A DNA stretch of 21,834 nucleotides from DASXIW01 sp036497785 (GTDB lineage Bacteria > Pseudomonadota > Alphaproteobacteria > Acetobacterales > Acetobacteraceae). The position numbers were made by a program, and so were the translations under genes. This document shows, one piece after another, positions 1-8,073 of the stretch. The stretch spans positions 1-21,834 of the forward strand of contig DASXIW010000156.1 in assembly GCA_036497785.1 (NCBI GenBank). The letters are read 5' to 3'. The notes beneath the pieces were generated by a model. The model saw nothing but the letters and a program-made list of their open reading frames with translations, did not search any database and was not told where the DNA came from. Each line of letters begins with the position of its first letter. Position 1 is the first letter of the stretch.

Positions 1-420
1 GAGCCGCTGAACCGCTTCGAGACCGATTTCTGCAATACCGGCCGCCAGGCCTGCAGATTGGCGCAGCTTGTGGACAACCCGGCGGTTGGCGTGATGCTCG
101 ACACGTTCCATATGAACATGGAAGAGAACGACCTGCCGGAAGCGATTCGCAATGCGGCAGCATATCTGATGCATTTCCAGGCCAACGAAAACCATCGCGG
201 TTTCCTCGGCACCGGTCATCTGGACTGGCCAACCATTTGCCGCGCGCTGTTTGACATCAAATATGCCGGCGTCATCACGCTGGAGCCGTTCCGCCGCACG
301 AACCACGATCTGTCCGTGCCGCTCGCCCAATGGAAGCCGCCCGCCTATGACGAGGACGAAGATCTCCGACACAGCGGTGCCTTCCTTCGCGCCACCCTGC
401 ACGCCGTGGCGAGGTCGTGA
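1..420 (+). CDS. Sugar phosphate isomerase/epimerase, D-psicose/tagatose 3-epimerase-like (3' part only)
   Basis: The frame is open from the first base of the window to a TGA at 418-420, so the gene starts upstream and about 139 C-terminal codons are visible. The fragment opens with EPLNRFETDF, the strongly conserved segment of D-psicose/D-tagatose 3-epimerase-type TIM barrels that carries a metal-binding Glu. Then come LDTFHMN (metal Asp/His region), GTGHLDW, and the closing ITLEPF with the last metal-binding Glu. Members of this xylose-isomerase-like family use a divalent metal to epimerise ketoses at C3 or isomerise related sugars. The exact sugar cannot be read from the sequence. The stop overlaps the start of the downstream Gfo/Idh/MocA gene by one base (TGATG), which indicates translational coupling in one sugar-catabolic operon. 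Confidence 0.88.
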   Translation, partial: EPLNRFETDFCNTGRQACRLAQLVDNPAVGVMLDTFHMNMEENDLPEAIRNAAAYLMHFQANENHRGFLGTGHLDWPTICRALFDIKYAGVITLEPFRRTNHDLSVPLAQWKPPAYDEDEDLRHSGAFLRATLHAVARS

Positions 421-1430
421 TGCGGATCGGCTGGATCGGCTGCGGCAACCATGCCGCCGAAATGTTGCTACCCCAGCTCATGCGCCTGCCAATGGAGTTG
501 GCCGCGATCTGCGATCCCGATGCGGAACGACTCGCGCTAATCGGCAATCGCTACGGTGTCACGACGCGCTATGCGGACGCGGAATCGCTGTTGGCCCATG
601 AGGGGCTCGACGCGGTCGGCATGGCGGTCGGCCCCGCTGTGCATGCGCGTATCGGCGCGGCAGCGATGGAACGCGGGCTCGCCGTGTTCATGGAGAAACC
701 GCCTGCCGCCACGGCGCGCGAGGCCCAGATTCTGGCCGATATCTCCGCCCGCACCGGGAAGCCCTGCGTCGTCGGTTTCATGAAGCGCTATTCGACGGCC
801 AACCGCATCGCCGGCAACATCCTCGCCGCGCCGGAATTCGGCCCACGCGCCGGCCTGCTCGGCGAATACATGACGGCTCCGGGCTATTTCGTCGGCAACC
901 CGGATTACACCGGCTTCCTGCTGCATCATTGCGTGCATGCGATGGACCTGGTGCCATGGCTGCTCGGCGAACCGGTTGAGACCGTGACGGCGCGGCGCTT
1001 CGAAATGGAGCCGGGCAAACTTCTCCTGCATGTCGGCTTCGGCTTCGGCTCCGGCGCGCTCGCGACCGTGGTGCTCGGCACGCACCAATCGCGCGGCACG
1101 CCGATGGAATGGTGGCAGGTGATGGGCGATCACAAGCGCGTCGAAATGCGCAATGTCCATGAGGTGCGCTATTACCGCTCGCCCGGCTTCAAAGCCGCCG
1201 ACCCCGCGGCCACCCTCGATCCCGCGCAGGACGCGCTGCTCTGGGAACCCAACCTGACGGCGGCCGCCAATGAGGACCATAAAGGCTATCACGCCCTGCT
1301 GACGGCGTTCCTGAAGCGGGCGCGGGGGGAACCATCCGACGCACCGGATATCGGGGAGGGGGTCCGCGCGATGCGCGTGCTGGAAGCGATGATCCGCACG
1401 ATGGAGACAGGCAATACGGAACGGCCCTGA
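420..1430 (+). CDS. Gfo/Idh/MocA family NAD(P)-dependent oxidoreductase
   Basis: A 336-residue protein of normal family length. The N-terminal Rossmann fold shows GCGNHA at residues 7-12, and the hallmark EKP motif lies at residues 92-94, with Lys93 the expected catalytic lysine. An HxxD pair (His173, Asp176) lies in the segment ending in WLLGEP, where the family places its active-site His/Asp. Family members oxidise or reduce sugars, inositols and related polyols with NAD(P). The substrate is not readable here. I chose ATG 420, which has GAGG at 411-414 as ribosome-binding site and overlaps the upstream stop by one base; GTG 417 is an in-frame alternative adding one residue. Coupling to the sugar epimerase suggests the two act on the same sugar, with the transporter probably encoded upstream of the window. 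Confidence 0.9.
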   Translation: MRIGWIGCGNHAAEMLLPQLMRLPMELAAICDPDAERLALIGNRYGVTTRYADAESLLAHEGLDAVGMAVGPAVHARIGAAAMERGLAVFMEKPPAATAREAQILADISARTGKPCVVGFMKRYSTANRIAGNILAAPEFGPRAGLLGEYMTAPGYFVGNPDYTGFLLHHCVHAMDLVPWLLGEPVETVTARRFEMEPGKLLLHVGFGFGSGALATVVLGTHQSRGTPMEWWQVMGDHKRVEMRNVHEVRYYRSPGFKAADPAATLDPAQDALLWEPNLTAAANEDHKGYHALLTAFLKRARGEPSDAPDIGEGVRAMRVLEAMIRTMETGNTERP

Positions 1431-1464
1431 GCGGGCGGGGGGCGCTATCGCCGGCGCGGTGGCG

Positions 1465-2352
1465 TCACGCCGCCGCCAGCTCCTCGACGGTATAGGTAAT
1501 CCGCCCCGTCTTCGCTTCGCCCGGCTCCAGCACGAACACGCCGTGATCGGTCGCCCCGTCCATCCGGTTCAGCCCGTCATTCATGTTCGAAACCGGCTCG
1601 ACCGCGAGGAACGAGGTATTTTCCGGCACATACACCACGAGATGGCGGAATATCGGGTCGGCCGCGATCGCCAGTGCGAAGCCGCGATCGGGGTAGATCA
1701 GCCGCGCCGCGCCGTTCCATCCGGCGAAGCAATTATCAAGCCTCACGGACCCCACCGCCAATCCGTCCCGGTGATCCCATTCCGGCGGCACGCGCGTCCG
1801 CTCCACCGGGATCATATCGGCCTCCCGGTTCAGCCACACATGGTCGGCCGTGAATTGCAGCCGCATTTCCGGGCTGCGCGGAAAATACGGATGCAGCCCA
1901 AAGCCGGCCGGTGCTGCCGCGTCGTGACGGTTCTCGATCAGCAGGTCGCACACCAGCTGATCCTCCGTCAGCGTAAATCGCTGCTCGGCATGGAAGGCGA
2001 ACGGCCACAGCCCGTCGGGCGAATGGTCCAGCATGATCGTCGCGGTCGGGCCGTCCTGGATGGCGGCCCAGGGTAGCCGCCATCCCGCGCCGTGAATGGC
2101 GCTGCCGTTCAGCAGGTTCGGCAATTCGTAGGTCACGCCCGCGAAGTTGAAACACCGGCCTGCCACGCGGTTGGAGTAGGGAAACAGCGGATAGCTCGAC
2201 AGATCGCGCGGCTCCCGCCAATTCAGCGCCTCTGGCGCGATCGGGCGCATGATCGGCTGGCCGTAGCGAGTCCAGCCGGCGATCGACCCGCCGATTTCTG
2301 GCGCCAGAACCAAACGGGCGGCACCGGATTCCACCGTGATCAGATTCAACAT
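1465..2352 (-). CDS. Aldose 1-epimerase (galactose mutarotase) family protein
   Basis: A 295-residue beta-sandwich mutarotase-like protein. Visible family landmarks are FPYSNR (residues 57-62), IHGAGW with His87, GFGLHPYF with His154, LDNCF with Asp206, and FLAVEP with Glu252. The two histidines and the late Glu match the substrate-binding and acid/base residues of GalM-type enzymes, which interconvert alpha and beta anomers of hexoses in the cytoplasm. The ATG at 2350-2352 is preceded by a G-run that can act as a weak ribosome-binding site. It lies 30 bases downstream of the penicillin-acylase-family gene on the same strand, so co-transcription is likely. Its stop faces the Gfo/Idh/MocA gene across only 34 bases. 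The sugar is unknown; many such proteins are simply annotated as aldose 1-epimerase. Confidence 0.88.
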   Translation of the reverse strand: MLNLITVESGAARLVLAPEIGGSIAGWTRYGQPIMRPIAPEALNWREPRDLSSYPLFPYSNRVAGRCFNFAGVTYELPNLLNGSAIHGAGWRLPWAAIQDGPTATIMLDHSPDGLWPFAFHAEQRFTLTEDQLVCDLLIENRHDAAAPAGFGLHPYFPRSPEMRLQFTADHVWLNREADMIPVERTRVPPEWDHRDGLAVGSVRLDNCFAGWNGAARLIYPDRGFALAIAADPIFRHLVVYVPENTSFLAVEPVSNMNDGLNRMDGATDHGVFVLEPGEAKTGRITYTVEELAAA

Positions 2353-2382
2353 GCGCCCCCCAGTTTGACCTCAGGCGGTTTA

Positions 2383-4683
2383 TCAGCCGGGAACGAGCCT
2401 TATCACCATACTCGCCGCCGCATCCACTGCCCCGCTTGTATAGAGCAGCGGCACATATTCACCGGCCGCCCAGAGCGGCGCCAGATCGCCATAATGCGGC
2501 GATCGTGGATCCCCCGATTGGCCCGGCGTGTTGATTGTCCGGCTGTTGTCCCAGTCGCCGACATCGACAACCATGCGGAAGGACGCACCTGAAATCAGGC
2601 GAAAATCCGACATCCGGTAATTCGCTGCCATCACCGTCGAGCCGGAGCCGCCTTTGGGTAGCGGTCCCACATTCGCCATGCCGCCCGCGACCCTGGCCAG
2701 CGGATGATCGAACTGGCCGTGATGCAGCCTGCCCCAGGCCCAGCCCGCCATGTCGGCGCCCATCAGCCGCCGGCAATCAGCCATCGCCTTTGCCAGCGTG
2801 TCCAACAGCAGAGCCTCCCGCCCGGCCCCGGCGTGTTCCAGTTTGCGCAACAGCGTGCCGGTATCGCCGGGCACCAGCAATGCGCGCACCACCTTGTCCG
2901 GCGCGATCTCATCCAGCATGGCGGTCTTCAGATGGCGCGACCACCAGACCTCGAACAAAGCGGCCGGGGCGCTGTCGCGGGCCAGCCGATGGCCCCAGCC
3001 CTTCAGCAGGCCTAGCCCGAGCCCGGCATCCCCATCCGCCGACAGCCCCGCCAGCAGGGCGCATATGCGTTCCGCGGGGATCGAGAAATCATCGGTCTGC
3101 AACGCCATCGAATCCGCCACGCTATGGCTGGTCTGCTGCGCCAGCATTTGGTGCAGCCGCGTCGTGCGCGACCGCTCGGCCCATTCGAACCCGATCTTCC
3201 GCTGTGCCGCGGGATAATCGTCCGGCAGGTTCATTTCGTTGGCGGTGCCAAAGAATCCGTTGGCGGGATTGACTGATTTCGGCAGGTCCGAGCGCGGATG
3301 GAACCCTGCCCACTCATACCGCCCATCTCCCGGCACCGGCAGCAGCCCGTCCCAGTTGGGCCGGATCGGCGTCCGTCCCGCCGCGAACCAGGCGATGTTA
3401 CCGCTGGTATCCGCATAAACATGGTTCACCGACGGCGCCGACCAGCCTTCCAACGACCGTTCGAACGCTTCCGGCGTCTTCGCCTCCATATAGGCGATGC
3501 TGGTGAAATAGGCCGATGATCCCGGCTCGAACCACACGGACCGGACGGCATAGGCGCGCTGCGCCGCCTTGTCCTCGTACACCACCGGCCCATGGCGGGT
3601 GAATTTCAGCGCCACAGGGTGCGGCGCCTCGCCCTTCACGTCAATCGTCTCTGCCAGGACCGTCATGCGCTCCCAGCCCCCGTCGTAGCGGTACTGATCG
3701 GGATCGTCGGGATGCGTTTCGTACACATACAGATCCTCCTGATCCATCGGGAAGATGGTCAGGGCGAAGGCGGCCGTGTCGTTATGCCCCATCGAGATAC
3801 CCGGCATCGCCGGCTCGTTCACCCCGATCGCATCGATCCCAGGGCCGGTCAGATGCACGATCCGCCGCAGCGAGGGCAGGGCATGCGCCCGATGCGGATC
3901 GCTGCCCAGAATTGGCCGCCCGGTCGCAGTGCGCGACGGTGCCACCACCCAGTTATTGGAGCCCTCGGCGTACACGTCGCCCTGATCCGTCACCTTGGTC
4001 CAGCGTCCGGCCTCGGCCAGCGTTGCCCGCAGCCGTTCGGGCGTGATGTCCAGCCGCGTCGTCGCCAACTTGAACACATCCAGCACATCGGCCGGGATCG
4101 AGCCGAGATCGAGCCCTTCCGGACGGATCGGCGTCCATTCCGGCTCCAGCGCCGTCCGCGCCAGCGCCGTGTCCTGATCGGTCCGTGCCAGAATCTGTGC
4201 GCGCGCCGCCTCGGACAGCGCGTTGCGCACCAGCGCATGGCTGCGGATGCGCACCACATCCTCCGCCGCCCAGCGTTCCGGCCGGGTGCCCATTGCGGCG
4301 AATTCCGGCGGCAGCAGGGCAGGGTCGCTTTCGGTCAGGTCGATCCAGGCATTCACCCCGGCGACAAACGCCTCGGTGATGCTCCGCGCCTCCGGCGTGC
4401 CATAGGCGGCCCATTCGGCCGCCATGTCACCGCGATACAGAAACAGGCGGCAAGCCCGGTCCTGCTCCAGGAAGCCCGGACCATAATCGGCCGCCAGCCG
4501 GCCCAGTCCGCGCTTGCGCCAGCTATCCAGCTGCCACAGCCGGTCCCGCGCGGATTCGAAGCCTTGCACGAAGAACACGTCCCGCCGTGTGTTGGCGCGG
4601 ATATGCGGAATGCCCCAGCGGTCCATGACAATCTCCGCAGGTGCTTCCAGCCCCGGAACCTGGAAGTCGATCGTCTCGGTCAT
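2383..4683 (-). CDS. Penicillin acylase family (Ntn-hydrolase) amidohydrolase, no signal peptide
   Basis: A 766-residue single-chain precursor of the penicillin G acylase/acyl-homoserine-lactone acylase superfamily. Residues 20-55 (VMDRWGIPHI, QGFESARDRLWQLD) are the conserved start of the alpha chain. GSNNW at residues 241-245 supplies the nucleophile Ser242, where autoproteolysis should release the beta chain. A later MGHND segment (around residue 300) matches the loop carrying the oxyanion-hole Asn. These enzymes hydrolyse amide bonds of acylated small molecules such as N-acyl amino acids, AHLs or beta-lactam side chains; the substrate is not predictable here. I chose ATG 4683. A GTG at 4770 with a GGAG site would add 29 residues, but that extension is not family-like and overlaps the DUF2161 gene by 19 bases. 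Neither start gives an evident secretory signal, unlike the periplasmic acylases. The next gene is 30 bases downstream. Confidence 0.9.
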   Translation of the reverse strand: MTETIDFQVPGLEAPAEIVMDRWGIPHIRANTRRDVFFVQGFESARDRLWQLDSWRKRGLGRLAADYGPGFLEQDRACRLFLYRGDMAAEWAAYGTPEARSITEAFVAGVNAWIDLTESDPALLPPEFAAMGTRPERWAAEDVVRIRSHALVRNALSEAARAQILARTDQDTALARTALEPEWTPIRPEGLDLGSIPADVLDVFKLATTRLDITPERLRATLAEAGRWTKVTDQGDVYAEGSNNWVVAPSRTATGRPILGSDPHRAHALPSLRRIVHLTGPGIDAIGVNEPAMPGISMGHNDTAAFALTIFPMDQEDLYVYETHPDDPDQYRYDGGWERMTVLAETIDVKGEAPHPVALKFTRHGPVVYEDKAAQRAYAVRSVWFEPGSSAYFTSIAYMEAKTPEAFERSLEGWSAPSVNHVYADTSGNIAWFAAGRTPIRPNWDGLLPVPGDGRYEWAGFHPRSDLPKSVNPANGFFGTANEMNLPDDYPAAQRKIGFEWAERSRTTRLHQMLAQQTSHSVADSMALQTDDFSIPAERICALLAGLSADGDAGLGLGLLKGWGHRLARDSAPAALFEVWWSRHLKTAMLDEIAPDKVVRALLVPGDTGTLLRKLEHAGAGREALLLDTLAKAMADCRRLMGADMAGWAWGRLHHGQFDHPLARVAGGMANVGPLPKGGSGSTVMAANYRMSDFRLISGASFRMVVDVGDWDNSRTINTPGQSGDPRSPHYGDLAPLWAAGEYVPLLYTSGAVDAAASMVIRLVPG

Positions 4684-4751
4684 GTCAGTATTCCCGTCAG
4701 TGACGCCCAAGCCTTCCACGTCGGCTGGCGCGTCACAAGACGCAACGGTGC

Positions 4752-5402
4752 TCAGGGGGGTGCTCGCCACGTCTCCAACGCTTCATGCCCGAGCGGCGCC
4801 AGCGCATACACGCCGTTCCGGACCCGCTCGAACCACCCGTACACGTTGCGCGCCAGAATCTTCGGTGCGTCCGGCGCCGCCTCGCGCAGATCGCGCGGCC
4901 GCTTCGGTCCGTCCTGCAGCGCCATCGCACAGGCCAGCGCCTGCTGCCGATACGCGGTCATCAGCTTGCGCTTGTTCGAACCGCCGATATTCGGATCGCC
5001 TTGCCGCCGGGTGAATTCCTGCAATACCAACCCGCGCTTGCGCTGACTGGTGCGCGGCTTGTACGGCCCGGGCTCGACGATGATCTCAACCGCGTCCCGC
5101 GCCGTGCTGACCGCCAACAATCCAATTCCCAGCAGCTTGCAAAGCCGGTGCGCCCGCGAATCCCGATCCCGCCCACGCCGCGTCATCGGCACCGCCAGCC
5201 ACACCTCATCGGCCGATTGCAGCCGCTCCACCGCCTGCAACACCAGTTCTAGCGAAAACCCCAGCTTCAACTCGGCAATCACCAGCAGCGGCGGCTCGCC
5301 GGGCCGCACGGCCACCACATCGCAGCCGCGCACCTCACCCTTCACCTCGAAACCGAGCCGTTCCAGGAACGCCTTTACGGGACGGTAGAGCGTGATTTCC
5401 AT
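4752..5402 (-). CDS. DUF2161 family putative PD-(D/E)XK-type phosphodiesterase
   Basis: A 216-residue protein recognised as DUF2161. It starts MEITLYRPVKAFLERLGFEVKG, has a restriction-endonuclease-like signature (Asp28 followed by the ELK triad, Glu44 and Lys46), and ends in a region (YGWFERVRNGVYALAPLG) that looks like a small winged-helix tail. The family is widespread in alphaproteobacteria. Its nuclease activity is predicted from fold only, and no biological role is established to my knowledge. Start ATG 5402 has AGGGAAA about ten bases upstream. The same frame stays open upstream to a stop at 6603-6605, so an uncritical gene call would fuse it to the membrane-protein pseudogene; the conserved N-terminus shows where the real protein begins. 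It lies just upstream of the acylase gene and may share its transcript. Confidence 0.85.
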   Translation of the reverse strand: MEITLYRPVKAFLERLGFEVKGEVRGCDVVAVRPGEPPLLVIAELKLGFSLELVLQAVERLQSADEVWLAVPMTRRGRDRDSRAHRLCKLLGIGLLAVSTARDAVEIIVEPGPYKPRTSQRKRGLVLQEFTRRQGDPNIGGSNKRKLMTAYRQQALACAMALQDGPKRPRDLREAAPDAPKILARNVYGWFERVRNGVYALAPLGHEALETWRAPP

Positions 5403-5499
5403 GCGGCCAGTTTCCCTGATGGCAGGCCGTTTTCGTATCACGTCCGGGGCAAGACACACTTTCCTCCCGCCTCGGGGACAGAGAAGCATCACCTCTTCG

Positions 5500-6787
5500 T
5501 CAGCACCATTGGCGCCACGCCGGGGGATGCAGCTCGAATTCCAGCCGCGTGTTAGCCGGGGCGACCGCGAATTGTCTCGCCACGACGCTGAAGTTCGTGG
5601 GAGCCCGGGATAAGGCCAGTCGCCGATAATGCCGATAACGAGGCCGCAACAACCGATGCAGCCGCAGCCGCGCACCAGGCGGTAGCGGTCGGCGGCCAGC
5701 GTGGAAATGGCGCCGACGAACACCAGCATCGGGATCAGATAATAGCGCTGTTCCGCACCGGGATGCGCCAGGATCGGCCAAGCCGGGCCGCCTCGTATCC
5801 CGACAGGGGACGCAAGCGCGGCCGCGAAGACGAGCGCGCCGAACACGGCAAACATACGAAACAGGGCTGTGCCGCGAAGAAGCGCGACCACAAAAATTGC
5901 GCCGGCCAGCGACGCGATCGCAACTGGCGCGACGCCATCGCGCCAACTCGCGGCCTCATTGATGCGCGACATGACATGGGAGCCGCCCGTCACCCCCAGA
6001 ACGACTTGCATCGCGATAATCCTCGCAAGGTTGCCGAATCCCACGCCAAGATCGGTCGGCGCCCGGTCATGCGCCATCGTTACGAGAAGGAACGCGCCCT
6101 GAACTGACGCGCAGAACCCGGCGCGCCCTAGTCGGATCAGCCCGTCCAGGTCCCGCGCCCGACGCCACCGCCAGACGGCGATGGGGAAAAGAAAGATGCA
6201 AAACGGCCCGGTCAGGCCAGAGACAATCAGCGTCAGGATGTCGGCGGCGCGGCCAATGGCTGTGCGGGGCAGTGCGCTTGCGAGTATCAGGAAGGCGAGG
6301 ATCGACAAATACCACTGGCTGTTTGTGACATTGCCGAACTCCTCGAAACTGTTCGGCAGCGCGATGTAGACGAGGCAGAACAGGAACCGCGAAACCGGAT
6401 TTGGCCACGCCGGATCGAAGCGGCGCGACAGGAACGCCGGGGGCAGCATCTGAATAGCAAGAGCGACCACGGCGAACAGCGTCGGTGCCCAAAGCAAAGG
6501 AACCGATTGTGCCGCCAGCGCGACGAGCCGCGGAAAACTTTGCAGATAGCCGCTATGGGGCAGTATCAGCGACCAAGGGCCGAGCCGATACGCCTCCGGA
6601 TATCAGACCCAACCATCCTCCGCCCAGAAATTCGCATCGATGATCCCTGCGGGATAGCGGACCACCAGCAACAAACCAAACAGAACGCTCGCGGCCAGAA
6701 GGTTGTTTGACGGTTTAGTTTACCTCCAAACGCACAGCCGCGCCACTCCACCAGCGTCTCGCGCCAACGAAAAAGCAAAGCCCGCAT
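5500..6787 (-). pseudogene. Polytopic membrane protein pseudogene, possibly GT-C-like
   Basis: Reading the minus strand, a hydrophobic multi-pass protein can be pieced together over about 430 codons but is broken at least three times. A possible N-terminus from ATG 6787 (MRALLFRWRE) is in a different frame from the first membrane helix (SVLFGLLLVV, near 6665-6700), whose own frame has TAA at 6720-6722. Next comes a loop reading NFWAEDGWV, then an in-frame TGA at 6603-6605 where Trp is plausible, then YPEAYRLGPW and many helices. Near 5605-5612 the frame is lost again: the likely C-terminus (TNFSVVARQF to HPPAW, stop at 5500-5502) continues in another frame, consistent with one lost base in a CCCGGG run. 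An acidic ED pair in an early loop and many helices suggest a GT-C glycosyltransferase-like protein, but I cannot name the family. Attribution of the N-terminal piece is the least certain part. Confidence 0.7.
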
Positions 6788-7305
6788 CTATACGTCTCTT
6801 GCGCGACAATCCGACCTCGCGTCGTCCGGAGCGCCCCGAAGCATGGAACGCGTGGGTAGTCTGGGCATGCAGGCGAAACAATTCGGATAGGCCATGCGAT
6901 CGAGCATCTTCCGGCGGTGCGATAGCGTCAATTACTTACAGCAAGCGAGATTCCATACCAGCCAAGCCTGTCTTCCGCCGCAAGCCCAATGCCATCCAGG
7001 CGTTGTGTGGCCGCTGCAAGGCCGTGATCAGGGGCATCCATTCGCGCCCGTTGCCGGGCTCGCCCGCCTATGTTGCCAGTCCTGGTTGTCATGCGGCTCT
7101 GCCCAGCACCAAGGCGTCTGAATGAATCGAAAATGCGACAATTCCCTGAATATGGGTATCAAACCGCCGGCGCGGCAAAAATGTTTATCAAAAATTGAGA
7201 TTTTGGGGCGGTAAAGCCGATTCCTGGCCAGCACTGTTACCGTTTGTCAGTAATTTTGCACGGAAAGCGAACGCGACGCCAAAGCGCGTTCATGTTTGTC
7301 CGAAT
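6788..7305 (+). other. Gap of about 520 bases with no recognisable gene
   Basis: Between the membrane-protein pseudogene and the response-regulator remnant I see no supportable gene. Several short frames are open on both strands (for example 6894-7121 on the plus strand), but none shows a family motif or a convincing ribosome-binding site. The segment from about 7128 to 7260 is clearly richer in A+T than the rest of the window and could hold the old promoter of the response regulator. The stretch may also contain unrecognisable remains of a decayed gene. No terminal inverted repeats or transposase fragments were found. Confidence 0.5.
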
Positions 7306-8001
7306 ATGCAACTCATGGTAGCGAAGGCCATAAAAATACGCGTCCTTCTGGTTGAAGATGATGTCAACGCTGCGCGTGGTATCGTGCTGATCGCCAAATC
7401 CAGCGGTGCGGTCGTCGATCTCGCCGATACGAGCGGTGAGGCGCTCGAACTGGTCCGCCACTACGATTACGACATCGTGGTGCTCGACCTGATGCTGCCC
7501 GATATGGGGGGGGCGAGGTGGTGCGCCGCATGCGGGCCGGTCGCATCGACATCCCCGTGCTGATCCTGTCCGACGTGTCGCGGCCGGATGCGAAGGTGAA
7601 GGGCCTCGGCGCCGACGATTTCATCACCAAGCCATTCGACACCGCGGAGCTCATCGCCCCGCCTTCACGCCATCGTCCGCCGCAGCAAGGGCTTCAGCCA
7701 GCCCACGCTGAAGGTCGGGCCCGCTCCAGCTCAATCAGGAAAACCGCCAAGTGACGGTGGCCGGCCGCCAGGTTCACCTCACTGGCAAGGAATACGCCGT
7801 TCTGGAGCTGACGGTGCTGCGCAAGGGCATGGTTCTGACCAAGGAGCATTCCTCAACCACCTCTATGGCGGCATGGATGAGCCGGAGATGAAGATTATCG
7901 ATGTCTTCATCTGCAAGCTCCGTAAGAAGCTCGCCCAGGGCGGCGTCGACAACATCATCAGCACCATCTGGGCTCGCGGCTACATGGTCCGCGAACCCGG
8001 C
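7306..8001 (+). pseudogene. CtrA-like response regulator, broken by four one-base indels
   Basis: Joining frames gives a nearly complete OmpR/CtrA-class regulator. The receiver starts IRVLLVEDD with phospho-acceptor Asp58 (counting from ATG 7315) in VVLDLMLPDM. A CtrA-type DNA-binding domain follows (VHLTGKEY, NHLYGGMDEPE, IIDVFICKLRKKL, RGYMVREP). The frame breaks at an 8-G run (7506-7513, nine expected), a 4-C run (7657-7660, three expected), a 3-C run (7720-7722, two expected), and after 7846 (one base missing). The four shifts sum to zero, so the last segment is back in the starting frame. The GLGADDF segment also looks two residues shorter than the usual GLGFGADD or GLGAGADD. No stop occurs at the expected C-terminus; the frame runs on to 8547 across the antisense gene. 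ATG 7306 or 7315 is the probable original start. It is a CtrA paralogue remnant, or an intact gene if the indels are sequence errors. Confidence 0.85.
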
Positions 8002-8044
8002 ATGGACGTGGAATGCCGGCCGCCATTACCGACAGAACCGACAT

Positions 8045-8063
8045 GGCCGGGCGTGTCCCGGCC
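8045..8063. terminator. Stem-loop between convergent genes, possible terminator
   Basis: A perfect 7-bp GC stem, GGCCGGG (8045-8051) pairing with CCCGGCC (8057-8063) around a 5-base loop, lies between the end of the response-regulator remnant and the stop of the minus-strand dehydrogenase at 8074. There is no clear T-tract on either strand, so termination is only a guess from position. Confidence 0.35.
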
Positions 8064-8073
8064 GTGTCGGCCG

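Noticed and set aside
1456..1476. GC hairpin between the convergent Gfo/Idh/MocA and aldose epimerase genes
   Set aside because: A 9-bp stem with one mismatch, no T-tract, and lying partly within the epimerase coding sequence; common by chance in such GC-rich DNA.
3592..5046. A 484-codon plus-strand open frame across the acylase and DUF2161 genes
   Set aside because: Arg/Pro/His-rich composition, no motif and no ribosome-binding site. It is antisense to two genes with clear family signatures.
6703..7125. A plus-strand open frame of 140 codons (and a shorter one from 6894) in the gap before the response regulator
   Set aside because: No family motif, no clear ribosome-binding site, and it begins inside the membrane-protein pseudogene. 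A CGRC sequence near 7010 is not enough to call a zinc ribbon.
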